From Streptomyces nojiriensis (lineage in GTDB: Bacteria > Actinomycetota > Actinomycetes > Streptomycetales > Streptomycetaceae), in the NCBI RefSeq assembly GCF_017639205.1, contig NZ_CP071139.1, positions 6,013,501-6,077,500 of the forward strand: 64,000 nt of DNA, in the 5' to 3' direction. Positions 9,224 to 17,980 of this stretch are shown here, piece after piece. Every line of letters begins with the position of its first letter. Position 1 is the stretch's first letter. The position numbers were made by a program, and so were the translations under genes. Below the pieces are notes generated by a model. That model saw only the letters and a program-made list of their open reading frames with translations, had not been told where the DNA came from and ran no database searches.

Positions 9224-11629
9224 ATGGCTTCGACGTCCGTCACACTCACCCTGCCCGTGCTGCCGCTCGACGACGAGGTCGTGCTGCCCGGAATGGTCGT
9301 ACCGCTGGACCTGTCCGACGCCGAGGTACGCGCCGCCGTGGAGGCGGCACAGGCCGCCGCAGGGAAGAGCGGCAGCGGCAAGCCCCGGGTCCTGCTCGTG
9401 CCGCGCATCGACGGGACGTACGCCGGGACCGGTGTGCTCGGCACCGTCGAACAGGTCGGCCGGCTCTCCGGCGGGGACCCCGGCGCGCTCATCCGCGGCC
9501 TCGGCCGCGTCCGCATCGGCGCCGGGACCACCGGCCCCGGAGCCGCGCTCTGGGTCGAGGGCGAGACCGTCGACGAGACGGTGCCCGATCCGCTGCCCGG
9601 GGCGGTCACCGAGCTCGTCAAGGAGTACAAGGCACTCGCCACCAGCTGGCTCAAGAAGCGCGGCGCCTGGCAGGTCGTGGACCGGGTCCAGCAGATCGAA
9701 GGCGTCTCCGCGCTCGCGGACAACTCGGGGTACTCGCCCTTCCTGACGGTCGAGCAGAAGGTCGAACTGCTGGAGACCGCCGACCCGGTCGCCCGCCTCA
9801 GGCTCGCCGTCAAGGCGCTCAGCGACCACCTCGCCGAGCAGGACGTGGCCGAGTCCATCGCCAAGGACGTCCAGGACGGCGTCGACAAGCAGCAGCGCGA
9901 GTTCCTGCTCCGCCGGCAGCTGGAAGCCGTACGCAAGGAACTGCGCGAGCTGAACGGCGAGAAGGACGGCGAGGAGTCCGACGACTACCGCGCCCGCGTC
10001 GAGGCCGCCGACCTCCCCGAGAAGGTGCGGGAGGCCGCGCTCAAGGAGGTCGAGAAGCTGGAGCGGGCCAGCGACCAGAGCCCGGAGGGATCCTGGATCC
10101 GCACCTGGCTCGACACCGTGCTGGAACTGCCCTGGAACGAGCGCACCGAGGACGAGTACGACATCCGGGGGGCCAGGGCCGTGCTCGACGCCGAGCACGC
10201 GGGCCTCGGCGACGTGAAGGACCGCATCACCGAATACCTGGCCGTCCGCAAGCGGCGCGGCGAGCGCGGCATGGGCGTCATCGGAGGCCGCCGCGGCGGC
10301 GCCGTCCTCGCCCTCGTCGGGCCGCCCGGCGTCGGCAAGACCTCGCTGGGCGAGTCCGTGGCCCACGCCATGGGCCGCAAGTTCGTCCGCGTCGCCCTCG
10401 GCGGCGTCCGCGACGAGGCAGAGATCCGCGGCCACCGCCGGACCTACGTCGGCGCCCTGCCCGGCCGGATCGTCCGGGCGATCAAGGAAGCCGGGTCGAT
10501 GAACCCGGTGGTCCTCCTCGACGAGATCGACAAGGTGGGCTCCGACTTCCGCGGCGACCCGGCGGCCGCCCTGCTGGAGGTCCTCGACCCGGCGCAGAAC
10601 CACACCTTCCGCGACCACTACCTGGAGGTGGAACTGGACCTCAGCGATGTCGTCTTCCTGGCCACCGCCAACGTCCTGGAGGCCATCCCCGAGGCCCTGG
10701 CCGACCGGATGGAGCTCGTCCGGCTCGACGGGTACACCGAGGACGAGAAGGTCGTCATCGCCCGCGACCACCTGCTGCCGCGCCAGCTGGAGCGTGCCGG
10801 ACTCGGCCCCGACGAGGTGGTCCTGGGGGAGGACGCCCTGCGCAGGCTGGCCGGGGAGTACACCCGCGAGGCGGGCGTACGCACCCTGGAGCGGTCCCTC
10901 GCCCGGCTGCTGCGCAAGGTCGCCTCGCAGCACGAACTGGGCGAGCGCGAGCTGCCCCTGAGCATCGGCGCCGACGACCTGCGGGCCCTGATCGGACGCC
11001 CGCACCACGTACCGGAGTCCGCCCAGGACCCGGCCGAGCGGCGCACCGCCGTCCCCGGCGTGGCCACCGGCCTCGCGGTGACCGGCGCGGGCGGCGACGT
11101 GCTGTTCGTGGAGGCCTCGCTGGCCGACCCGGAGACGGGCGCGGCCGGCCTGACCCTCACCGGCCAGCTCGGCGACGTCATGAAGGAGTCGGCGCAGATC
11201 GCCCTCAGCTTCCTGCGCTCCCACGGCGCGGAACTGGAGCTCCCGGTCGCCGATCTGAAGGACCGGGGCGTGCACATCCACTTCCCGGCGGGCGCCGTGC
11301 CCAAGGACGGTCCGAGCGCGGGCATCACCATGACCACCGCGCTCGCCTCGCTGCTCTCCGGACGGCAGGTGCGCACGGACGTGGCCATGACCGGTGAGGT
11401 CTCGCTGACCGGGCGGGTCCTGCCCATCGGCGGGGTGAAGCAGAAGCTGCTCGCCGCGCACCGGGCCGGACTGACCACCGTCATCATCCCGAAGCGCAAC
11501 GAGGCCGACCTGGACGACGTCCCGGCCGAGGTGCTGGAGAAGCTGGAGGTGCACCCGGTGACGGATGTGCGCCAGGTCCTGGAGCTCGCCCTGGCCCGGG
11601 CGGAAGCCGCGGTCGTCGCGGCGGCCTGA
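9224..11629 (+). CDS. lon: ATP-dependent protease La (Lon)
   Basis: 801 residues, the usual length. The LON substrate-binding domain spans about residues 1-200, followed by a helical region. The AAA+ module has Walker A GPPGVGKT at about 366-373 and Walker B VVLLDEID at about 427-434. The C-terminal protease domain carries the Ser-Lys dyad: Ser near 696 in KDGPSAGITMT and Lys near 739 in GGVKQKLLAA. It degrades misfolded and some regulatory proteins in the cytoplasm. The ATG at 9224 follows GGAGGG; the longer open frame to 9155 runs through the HAIR operator and is rejected. A perfect hairpin follows the stop. Confidence 0.97.
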   Translation: MASTSVTLTLPVLPLDDEVVLPGMVVPLDLSDAEVRAAVEAAQAAAGKSGSGKPRVLLVPRIDGTYAGTGVLGTVEQVGRLSGGDPGALIRGLGRVRIGAGTTGPGAALWVEGETVDETVPDPLPGAVTELVKEYKALATSWLKKRGAWQVVDRVQQIEGVSALADNSGYSPFLTVEQKVELLETADPVARLRLAVKALSDHLAEQDVAESIAKDVQDGVDKQQREFLLRRQLEAVRKELRELNGEKDGEESDDYRARVEAADLPEKVREAALKEVEKLERASDQSPEGSWIRTWLDTVLELPWNERTEDEYDIRGARAVLDAEHAGLGDVKDRITEYLAVRKRRGERGMGVIGGRRGGAVLALVGPPGVGKTSLGESVAHAMGRKFVRVALGGVRDEAEIRGHRRTYVGALPGRIVRAIKEAGSMNPVVLLDEIDKVGSDFRGDPAAALLEVLDPAQNHTFRDHYLEVELDLSDVVFLATANVLEAIPEALADRMELVRLDGYTEDEKVVIARDHLLPRQLERAGLGPDEVVLGEDALRRLAGEYTREAGVRTLERSLARLLRKVASQHELGERELPLSIGADDLRALIGRPHHVPESAQDPAERRTAVPGVATGLAVTGAGGDVLFVEASLADPETGAAGLTLTGQLGDVMKESAQIALSFLRSHGAELELPVADLKDRGVHIHFPAGAVPKDGPSAGITMTTALASLLSGRQVRTDVAMTGEVSLTGRVLPIGGVKQKLLAAHRAGLTTVIIPKRNEADLDDVPAEVLEKLEVHPVTDVRQVLELALARAEAAVVAAA

Positions 11630-11638
11630 CGCGTGCAC

Positions 11639-11676
11639 ACGGCCCGGTGTCCCGCTCCGGCGGGGTACCGGGCCGT
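11639..11676 (+). terminator. lon terminator
   Basis: Ten-bp perfect stem (11639-11648 with 11667-11676) beginning 10 bp after the lon stop, with a second small hairpin inside the loop. Confidence 0.7.
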
Positions 11677-11745
11677 CGGCACACCCGCTGCGAAATACTG
11701 GCCCCGCATCCACGTGGGTGCCACACATCATCGAAGGAGCGGGAC

Positions 11746-12186
11746 GTGCACGGGAGCGAAGACCAGGAGTTCCTTGCCCTGGAGCGGGAGCTGTCCGTCT
11801 TCCTCCGGCGGGCCCGCGCCTCCTCGGGCGAGATGGCCCGCGAGCTCCACCCCGAGCTGGAGCCGGCCGCGTACGGGCTCCTCGTACGCCTGGAGGCGGC
11901 CGGCCGGCAGCGGGCCACCGAGCTCGCCGCCTACTTCGGGGTCGGCAAGGCCACCATGAGCCGGCAGCTGCGGGCCCTGGAGGTGCTCGGCCTGGTGGCC
12001 CGCGAGCCGGACCCCGCCGACGGCCGGGCCTCCCTGGTCGGCCTCACGGAGGAGGGCCGGGAGCGGTTCCTCCGGGTCCGCGGAGCGCGCCGCGAGCAGT
12101 ACATGCGCAAGCTCGCCGACTGGGACCGCGGCGAAGTGGCGGAACTGGCCCGGCTGCTGAACCAGTTGAACGCGGGCGGGGAGTAG
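11746..12186 (+). CDS. MarR-family regulator
   Basis: 146 residues. Winged helix-turn-helix (AAYFGVGKATMSRQLRALEV) with the MarR wing signature (DPADGRASLVGLT), flanked by dimerisation helices. Start GTG 11746 is preceded by AAGGAG at good spacing; the ATG 11647 start would run through the spacer after lon. It stands alone, with no neighbouring target gene on the same strand, so its ligand and regulon are unknown. It is convergent with the phosphatase gene across a 40-bp tandem repeat. Confidence 0.88.
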   Translation: MHGSEDQEFLALERELSVFLRRARASSGEMARELHPELEPAAYGLLVRLEAAGRQRATELAAYFGVGKATMSRQLRALEVLGLVAREPDPADGRASLVGLTEEGRERFLRVRGARREQYMRKLADWDRGEVAELARLLNQLNAGGE

Positions 12187-12200
12187 GGCACCGCAGGACC

Positions 12201-12296
12201 CCGGAGCCGGGACCGCCCGGAGTCCGGATCCCCGGACCGCCCGGAGCCGGGACCGCCCGGAGTCCGGATCCCCGGACCGCCCGGAGCCGGGACCGC
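12201..12296. repeat. 40-bp tandem repeat, 2.4 perfect copies
   Basis: The unit starts ccggagccgggaccgc and repeats exactly at 12201, 12241 and (16 bp) 12281. Each unit contains short self-complementary stretches (gtccggatccccggac). It fills the gap between two convergent genes and could act as a bidirectional terminator. Confidence 0.85.
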
Positions 12297-13073
12297 TCAG
12301 AGCTCCGCGTAGACCGCCGACGCGTCGTCGTGCCGCTTGGACCGGGCCGCCGCCGGGCGGGCCGCGTCGGACTCGATGGCACGCACCCGGCCGATCAGCC
12401 CCTGCGCACCCTCCTTCCGCAGCACCGCCAGGCAGTCGGCCCAGTCGCCCTGCCCGAAGGTGTCGGTCCACCGGCTCGCCCCGTCCGTGAGCGCGGCCAC
12501 CGCCCGTACCCGCCCGCGCGGGGTACGCCCCGTCACCGCCCGGGCCGCCACCGCCGGATCCGCGGCCGCCGTGAAGAAGCCGCCCTCCGCGTTGCGCAGG
12601 GCGTCGGTCGCGGCCACCGAGCGCAGCACCTCCGGCGGCATCCGGTCCAGCCGGTCGTCGAGCACGGCCGTCACCTCGCCGCCGGGCGCCTGCAGGAGCA
12701 GTACGGAGTCCGAGAGGACGAGGTGTTCCACGTACTCCGCGTCCCAGCGCACCACGACGACCGTCGCCTGCGGGGTGCGTACGTGAGAAAGGTCACAGGT
12801 GTCCCGGTGGGCTTCGGCCGTGGCGCGGACGGACTCGGCCAGAACCTGATCGAGCGGCATGTCCCGCCGCGATCCGGACAGTTCGGTCAATCGGCCGCCG
12901 AGGCGGGCGGCGAACCAGGGCACTCCGTGCACGCATCCGTCGTCGCCGCGGGGCGGGGTGACCCCGTCCAGAACCACCAGGACGCCGCCGCCCGAAGCGG
13001 GGATCGCGGCCGACACCCAGTCCTCATTGGGGCGTTCCTGGTGGCCGGGGGCCGAGGCGAGGTCGATGCGCAT
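12297..13073 (-). CDS. PP2C-like protein phosphatase
   Basis: 258 residues. Metal-binding motifs of the PP2C fold are visible in order: PNEDW near the N-terminus, VVLDGV, LTDGAS and, at the end, HDDASAVYAEL. It would remove phosphate from Ser/Thr in the cytoplasm, opposing kinases. It is shorter than stress-type RsbU/SpoIIE phosphatases and has no sensor domain. ATG 13073 is chosen because homology begins at MRIDLASAPGHQERPNEDW; the upstream extension is Pro/Arg-rich shadow sequence. No kinase gene is adjacent. Confidence 0.82.
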   Translation of the reverse strand: MRIDLASAPGHQERPNEDWVSAAIPASGGGVLVVLDGVTPPRGDDGCVHGVPWFAARLGGRLTELSGSRRDMPLDQVLAESVRATAEAHRDTCDLSHVRTPQATVVVVRWDAEYVEHLVLSDSVLLLQAPGGEVTAVLDDRLDRMPPEVLRSVAATDALRNAEGGFFTAAADPAVAARAVTGRTPRGRVRAVAALTDGASRWTDTFGQGDWADCLAVLRKEGAQGLIGRVRAIESDAARPAAARSKRHDDASAVYAEL

Positions 13074-13458
13074 GGCCGCATTCTGCCGCGCGCGGCGCGG
13101 TGGGCGGGGGAAGGTCCGTACCAAATCGGGTGCGCGCGGGCCGCCCCGCGCACCCGCCGCCCGGGGCGGGCCGCGAGGGTCGGGGCGCCGGGGCGGTCGT
13201 GTGGGCGGGCATCCTGCCAAAGCCCGTATCGATCTTTCAACCACCTGTCCAGGGAGACGCTCCGGCACGGGGTGCCCGAGTTGGTCGGCAACTCATCCTT
13301 GATGTTCACTCGTTCGGGTGGCCGGTTGGGTGATGTGCGGCTCTCTCCCCAGCACGCTGCAAAGGTCTGAGGCGGTACGAGGGGGCAGGGGGCGTTTACT
13401 TGTTGACCGGCCGTTACCTCGGCCACACGAGTAGACGAGCAAGAGCACACGTACAGGA
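13074..13458. other. 385-bp intergenic region upstream of the conservon
   Basis: No supported gene. The sequence separates the divergent phosphatase and cvnA genes. A small dyad GGCCG-ttacct-CGGCC (about 13,411-13,426) with an overlapping ttgacc lies about 35-55 bp before cvnA and may be part of its promoter. Confidence 0.5.
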
Positions 13459-16400
13459 TTGCGAGCACCGGTGCAGAAGAAGCGGTCTCGGAAGAACGGC
13501 ACCGCCGCCGACGGCCCGGCCCCCGCAGGACGCCGCGTCCGCGTGCGCCGCAGGCTGGTCGTCGGCGTAGCCGTCGCCGGCCTCACAGTCCTCGCGGCAG
13601 GCGCGCCCGCCGTCGTCTCCGCGTCGAGGGAACTGAACGACTCCCAGCACCTGGTCACCCTCGCGGAACGGACCCGGCAGACCCTCACCCTCACGCACCT
13701 CCTCGGTGACGAGCGTGACGCGGTCGTCGAGTACGCCGCCAAGGGCCGGCCCGGCACGGCCAAGGGACCCGTCCAGGAGCGCATCGCCGGGACCGACCGG
13801 CAGCTCGCCGAGGTCCAGGCCGAGGCCGACGAGGCGACCGCCCAGGCCCTCGCCCGCGTACGGACCGTCCGCACCGAGGCCGTCGACGGCAAGGGCAGCG
13901 CCCTCGCCGTCCACCAGGCCTACGCCGGGGTCATCGCGGAACTCCTCGCCCCCGGCGACCGGCTCGCCGTGCTGACCCCGCCGCGCGCCGAGGCCGCCCT
14001 CACCACCACCCGCCCGCTGGCCCCGCTGGGCCAGGCCGTGGAACAGGCCTCGGCCACCCGCGGACTGCTGCTCGCCGCGCTGGCCGTCCCCCGCGGCGAC
14101 CAGCCCCCCAACTCGGCCGTCGTCGACGAACTCACCGCCGCCGCCCAGCGGGCGCGCGTACGGGAACAGGCCGCCCTCGACGACTTCGCGCGGGCCGCGC
14201 GGCCCGACGTACGCCAGACCCTGGCCGCCACCGTCACCGGCCCCGAGGTCAAGACGGCCGACGACTTCCTCAAGCGGCTCACCGACCGGCCCACCCTGAC
14301 GCCCGCCGACCGAAAGACCGACGGGGCCGCCGTCGGCACCGCGCTGACCGCCCGCATCGACCGCATGCGCACCGTCGAGGCCACCCTCGCGAGCGAACGG
14401 GCCACCGCCCTGGCCACGCTGCGCGACGACGACGTGACCCGGCTCGAAATCGTGATCGCGCTGCTGGGCCTGCTGTTCCTGTTCGCCGTCGGCGTCTCGA
14501 CCGCCGTGGCGCGGTCGCTGACCCGGCCGCTGTCGGTCCTGCGCCGCGGCGCGGAGCGGCTGGCCACGCCCGAGGGCTCGGTGGAACCGGTGCGGTTCAC
14601 GGGCCGCAACGACGAGTTCGCCGAGGTCGTGCGCCACCTGAACGCGGTGCGCGACCAGACCGTCTCCCTGCACACCCGGATCGCCGGGCTCGACGCCGAC
14701 CGGCGCCGGATCATCGGCCGCAGCGAGGCGCTGGCCGCCGGCCGGGAAGTGCTGGAGGAGGAACTGACGAAGCTGCGGGCGGGGCTGGAGGAGCACCGGC
14801 GCATCATGTCGACGACCTCCGTCTCGCTGTCGCTGCGGACCCTGGGCCTGGTGGAGCGCCAGCTCGCGGTCATCGAGGAGCTGGAGTCCAAGGAACAGGA
14901 CCCGGACCGCCTGGCGACCCTCTTCAAGCTGGACCACCTGGCGACCGTGATGCGCCGCCACAACGAGAACCTGCTGGTCCTCGCCGGGCAGGAACACGGA
15001 CACGGGCAGGGCCTGCCGGTGCCGCTGGTCGACGTGATGCGGGCCGCCGTCAGCGAGATCGAGCGCTACGAGCGCGTCGACATCGCCGCGCTGCCCTCGT
15101 ACACGCAGGTCGCGGGGCACGCCGCCGACGACATCTCGCACGTACTGGCCGAGCTGCTGGAGAACGCGACCACGTTCTCCCCGCCGGAAGTCAAGGTGAA
15201 GGTGTCCGGCTGGCTGCAGGGCTCCGGCGACGTGGTGCTGTCCGTCGTGGACGAGGGCATCGGCGTCACCGAGGACCGCCTGGAAGCGCTGAACGCCCGG
15301 CTGGCCACGCCCGAGGCCTACGACGAAGAACCCGAGGCGGAACACGGCCTCGGCCTGGGCCTGTACGTGGCCGGACGGCTCGCGGCCCGGCACGGGGTCA
15401 CCGCCGAGCTGCGCACCCCGCGGCACGGCGGGACCGAGGCCCTGGTGGTCGTTCCGGCGGCGCTGCTGCCCAACACCCCGGCGGTCTCACCGGTGCACAC
15501 CCTGGCCATGCCGGGCGCGCCCGCGCTGCGGCTGCCGGGAGTGATAGCGGAGGCGAACGAGAACACGCTGCCGCCGCGGCGGCGCGGGGCGCATGCCGCT
15601 CCCGACGCGGCCGCGGACGCAGGCGTGGACGCGGATGCAGGCGTGGACGCGGATGCCGCCACGGAAGCGGCTGCGGAAGCCGAGGCCGAGGCGCAGACCG
15701 AAGCCGTGGCTGCTGCTGCCGAGGTCCTCGCCGAGGAGCCGGTCGTCCCGGTCGCCGCCGAGCCGGAACCGGCCCCCGAGCCCGCCGTCGCGGCGGTCCC
15801 GATCACCCTGGCCGAGGCGCTCGCCGGCCCCGCCGTCGTCGCCGGGACGGAGCCGGCCGCCGACGCGCCGGCCGAGGCCGAACCGGTCCCCGCCGACCAG
15901 GTGTTCGTGGCCGAGGCTCCGGCAGGGGACGGGCCCACCCCCGAGGAACAGCTGCTCGCCCGGGTCGTCCCCGACGCGGAGCAGCCCGTCTCCGGCGCGG
16001 TGGACCCCGCCGAGGAGATCCCGGCCGCGGCGCACACCGCCGCGCCCGTGGCCGACGTACCGGAAACCGAGCCGGAGCCGGAGCCGCACACCCACGCCCC
16101 GGCCGAGGGCAACTGGCTCCCCCGCCAGGGCAGCCACCCGGCCGACCAGGCCGAGGGCGAAGCCGACGTCACGGACAAGGGCCTGCCCAAGCGGACCCCG
16201 CGCACCGTCCCCGCCAAGCGCACGGCCCGGGCCGACGGACCGGCCCAGCCGCCACGCCGGGTCGACGCCGAGGAGTTGCGGCGCCGCCTCGGAGGCTTCT
16301 ACCAGGGAGCCCAGGACGGACGGCGCGTCGTCGCCGCCGAACTGGCCCAGGACCAGGGGCCCGACCACGCCCCTGACCGGACGCTCGACCAGCCCCTCGA

Positions 16401-16473
16401 CCAGGGGCCGGCGCAGCGGCAGGGCCAGAGCAAGACCGACCGGGGGGACACCGCACAGGAGGCACGCACATGA
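13459..16473 (+). CDS. cvnA: Conservon component CvnA: histidine-kinase-like sensor
   Basis: 1004 residues. Membrane helix at about 28-50, a roughly 280-residue extracytoplasmic region, a second helix around 330-350, HAMP, then a kinase-like core with N-box (ELLENATTFSPP), G1 (DEGIGVTE) and G2 (GLGLGLYVAGRLAARHG). A long Ala/Glu/Pro-rich C-terminal tail of about 330 residues follows. It heads the cvnA-B-C-D set, a Streptomyces module known from conservon studies to assemble at the membrane and compared with eukaryotic G-protein-coupled systems. The start is uncertain: TTG 13459 or GTG 13471, neither with a strong ribosome-binding site. Confidence 0.9.
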   Translation: MRAPVQKKRSRKNGTAADGPAPAGRRVRVRRRLVVGVAVAGLTVLAAGAPAVVSASRELNDSQHLVTLAERTRQTLTLTHLLGDERDAVVEYAAKGRPGTAKGPVQERIAGTDRQLAEVQAEADEATAQALARVRTVRTEAVDGKGSALAVHQAYAGVIAELLAPGDRLAVLTPPRAEAALTTTRPLAPLGQAVEQASATRGLLLAALAVPRGDQPPNSAVVDELTAAAQRARVREQAALDDFARAARPDVRQTLAATVTGPEVKTADDFLKRLTDRPTLTPADRKTDGAAVGTALTARIDRMRTVEATLASERATALATLRDDDVTRLEIVIALLGLLFLFAVGVSTAVARSLTRPLSVLRRGAERLATPEGSVEPVRFTGRNDEFAEVVRHLNAVRDQTVSLHTRIAGLDADRRRIIGRSEALAAGREVLEEELTKLRAGLEEHRRIMSTTSVSLSLRTLGLVERQLAVIEELESKEQDPDRLATLFKLDHLATVMRRHNENLLVLAGQEHGHGQGLPVPLVDVMRAAVSEIERYERVDIAALPSYTQVAGHAADDISHVLAELLENATTFSPPEVKVKVSGWLQGSGDVVLSVVDEGIGVTEDRLEALNARLATPEAYDEEPEAEHGLGLGLYVAGRLAARHGVTAELRTPRHGGTEALVVVPAALLPNTPAVSPVHTLAMPGAPALRLPGVIAEANENTLPPRRRGAHAAPDAAADAGVDADAGVDADAATEAAAEAEAEAQTEAVAAAAEVLAEEPVVPVAAEPEPAPEPAVAAVPITLAEALAGPAVVAGTEPAADAPAEAEPVPADQVFVAEAPAGDGPTPEEQLLARVVPDAEQPVSGAVDPAEEIPAAAHTAAPVADVPETEPEPEPHTHAPAEGNWLPRQGSHPADQAEGEADVTDKGLPKRTPRTVPAKRTARADGPAQPPRRVDAEELRRRLGGFYQGAQDGRRVVAAELAQDQGPDHAPDRTLDQPLDQGPAQRQGQSKTDRGDTAQEART

Positions 16474-16955
16474 CCGCGCCCAGTACGTACGGACTGAGCA
16501 CCCAGGCCCGCAACCTGCAGTGGCTGCTGACCGACCTGGTCGAGGAGGTGCCCGGCGTCAACTCCGTCGCCGTCGTCTCGTCGGACGGGCTGCTGCTCCT
16601 GTCCTCCGACCCGGGAGCGGGCGCGGCCGAACCGGCCGACCGGCCCAAGCCCAGGGGCCCGCGCGGCGCGTCCGCCGACCTCGCCACCATCGTCTCCGGC
16701 CTCGGCAGCCTCACCACCGGCGCCGCCGCCCTCATGGAGACCGGCTCGGTCAAGCAGACCATGGTGGCGATGGAGCACGGCTCCGTCTTCGTCATGGCCA
16801 TCAGCGACGGCTCCCTGCTGGGCGTGCACGCCACCCCCGACTGCGACATGAGCGTCGTCGCCTACCACATGGCCCTGTTCGTCGGCCGCGCCGGCCACGT
16901 CCTGACCCCCGAAGTCCGCAGTGAGCTGCGCCAGTCGATGGAGAACACCCCGTGA
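16470..16955 (+). CDS. cvnB: Conservon component CvnB: roadblock/LC7 protein
   Basis: 161 residues with the roadblock/LC7 fold: N-terminal helix (LQWLLTDLVEEVPGV), strands SVAVVSSDGLLLL, then the conserved GSLTTGAAALMETG and MEHGSVFVMAISDGSLLGV region. Such proteins regulate small GTPases, here CvnD. The ATG overlaps the cvnA TGA (ATGA), and the stop overlaps the next start, so the operon is translationally coupled. Confidence 0.93.
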   Translation: MTAPSTYGLSTQARNLQWLLTDLVEEVPGVNSVAVVSSDGLLLLSSDPGAGAAEPADRPKPRGPRGASADLATIVSGLGSLTTGAAALMETGSVKQTMVAMEHGSVFVMAISDGSLLGVHATPDCDMSVVAYHMALFVGRAGHVLTPEVRSELRQSMENTP

Positions 16956-17341
16956 GGAGTACGGCCTCCGACCGGCTGCCGATACGCGGCGCCGACCGCC
17001 GCCCCGCCCGCGTCCGCCCGTACTCCCTCACGGGCGGCCGCACCCGCTTCACGCAGGTCCTGCACGTCGAGACGTTCGTCGCCACCCTGGACACGAAGGT
17101 CTCCGAACCGCAGAAGCCCGACCGCATGCCCGAGATGCCCGCCATCGTCGAGGTCTGCCGCCGCATGCGGACGATCGCCGAGATAGCCGCGCTCCTGAAG
17201 CTCCCGCTCGGCGTGGTGCGGGTCCTCGTCAGCGACCTCGCCGACCAGGGACGGATCCGCGTCTACGGAACGGGCCACGGCAGCGGCCGGCCCGACCGCG
17301 CGCTGCTGGAAAGGGTGCTCAGTGGTCTTCGCCGTCTCTGA
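16952..17341 (+). CDS. cvnC: Conservon component CvnC: DUF742 protein
   Basis: 129 residues with the DUF742 pattern: RPYSLTGGRTR near the N-terminus and a winged-helix-like second half (CRRMRTIAEIAALLKLPLGV followed by VLVSDLADQGRIRVY). It starts at GTG within the stop of cvnB and overlaps the start of cvnD by 20 bp. In this module CvnC is required together with CvnB for the GTPase cycle; its molecular role is unsettled. Confidence 0.93.
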   Translation: MRSTASDRLPIRGADRRPARVRPYSLTGGRTRFTQVLHVETFVATLDTKVSEPQKPDRMPEMPAIVEVCRRMRTIAEIAALLKLPLGVVRVLVSDLADQGRIRVYGTGHGSGRPDRALLERVLSGLRRL

Positions 17342-17954
17342 CAATCCGGTGTCCCTGCCGCAGTCGGACGACGAGCCGGCCCAGCCCTGGCAGTACGACC
17401 GCTCCCGTGCACCCGTCGCCGTCAAGGTGCTGGTCGCGGGCGGTTTCGGCGTCGGCAAGACCACCTTCGTCTCCTCCGTCTCCGAGATCACCCCGCTGCG
17501 TACCGAGGCGGTGATGACCCAGGCGAGCGCCCCGACCGACGACCTGTCCGGCACCCCCGACAAGAACACCACCACCGTCGCCATGGACTTCGGCCGCGTC
17601 ACGCTCGACGACGACCTCGTCCTCTACGTGTACGGGACCCCCGGCCAGGAGCGGTTCTGGTTCATGTGGGACGACCTGGTGCGCGGCGCCATCGGCGGTC
17701 TCGTCCTCGCCGACACCCGCCGCCTGCGCGACTGCTTCCCGGCCCTCGACTACTTCGAGACCTGCGGGCTCCCGTACGCCGTCGCCGTCAACCACTTCGA
17801 CGGCTCGCAGTCGTACGAGCCCGACGACGTGCGCGAGGCGCTCAGCGTCCCGCCCCACGTACCCGTCGTGATCATGGACGCCCGGCGCCGCGACACGGTG
17901 GTCGAATCACTGCTCGCCCTGGTGGGCCACGCCCTCGACACCACCCCCGAATAG
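17322..17954 (+). CDS. cvnD: Conservon component CvnD: small GTPase
   Basis: 210 residues. P-loop GGFGVGKTTFVSS at about residues 43-55, switch II TPGQERFWFMWDD, and NHFDG in place of the classical NKxD base-recognition motif. This is the G-protein-like output of the conservon, bound to GTP/GDP at the inner membrane face through CvnA/B/C. Start GTG 17322 lies inside cvnC. A flavin monooxygenase gene follows 26 bp later and is probably co-transcribed. Confidence 0.93.
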   Translation: MVFAVSDNPVSLPQSDDEPAQPWQYDRSRAPVAVKVLVAGGFGVGKTTFVSSVSEITPLRTEAVMTQASAPTDDLSGTPDKNTTTVAMDFGRVTLDDDLVLYVYGTPGQERFWFMWDDLVRGAIGGLVLADTRRLRDCFPALDYFETCGLPYAVAVNHFDGSQSYEPDDVREALSVPPHVPVVIMDARRRDTVVESLLALVGHALDTTPE

Positions 17955-17980
17955 AGCACCCCGAACAGAGAGCGTGAGAG

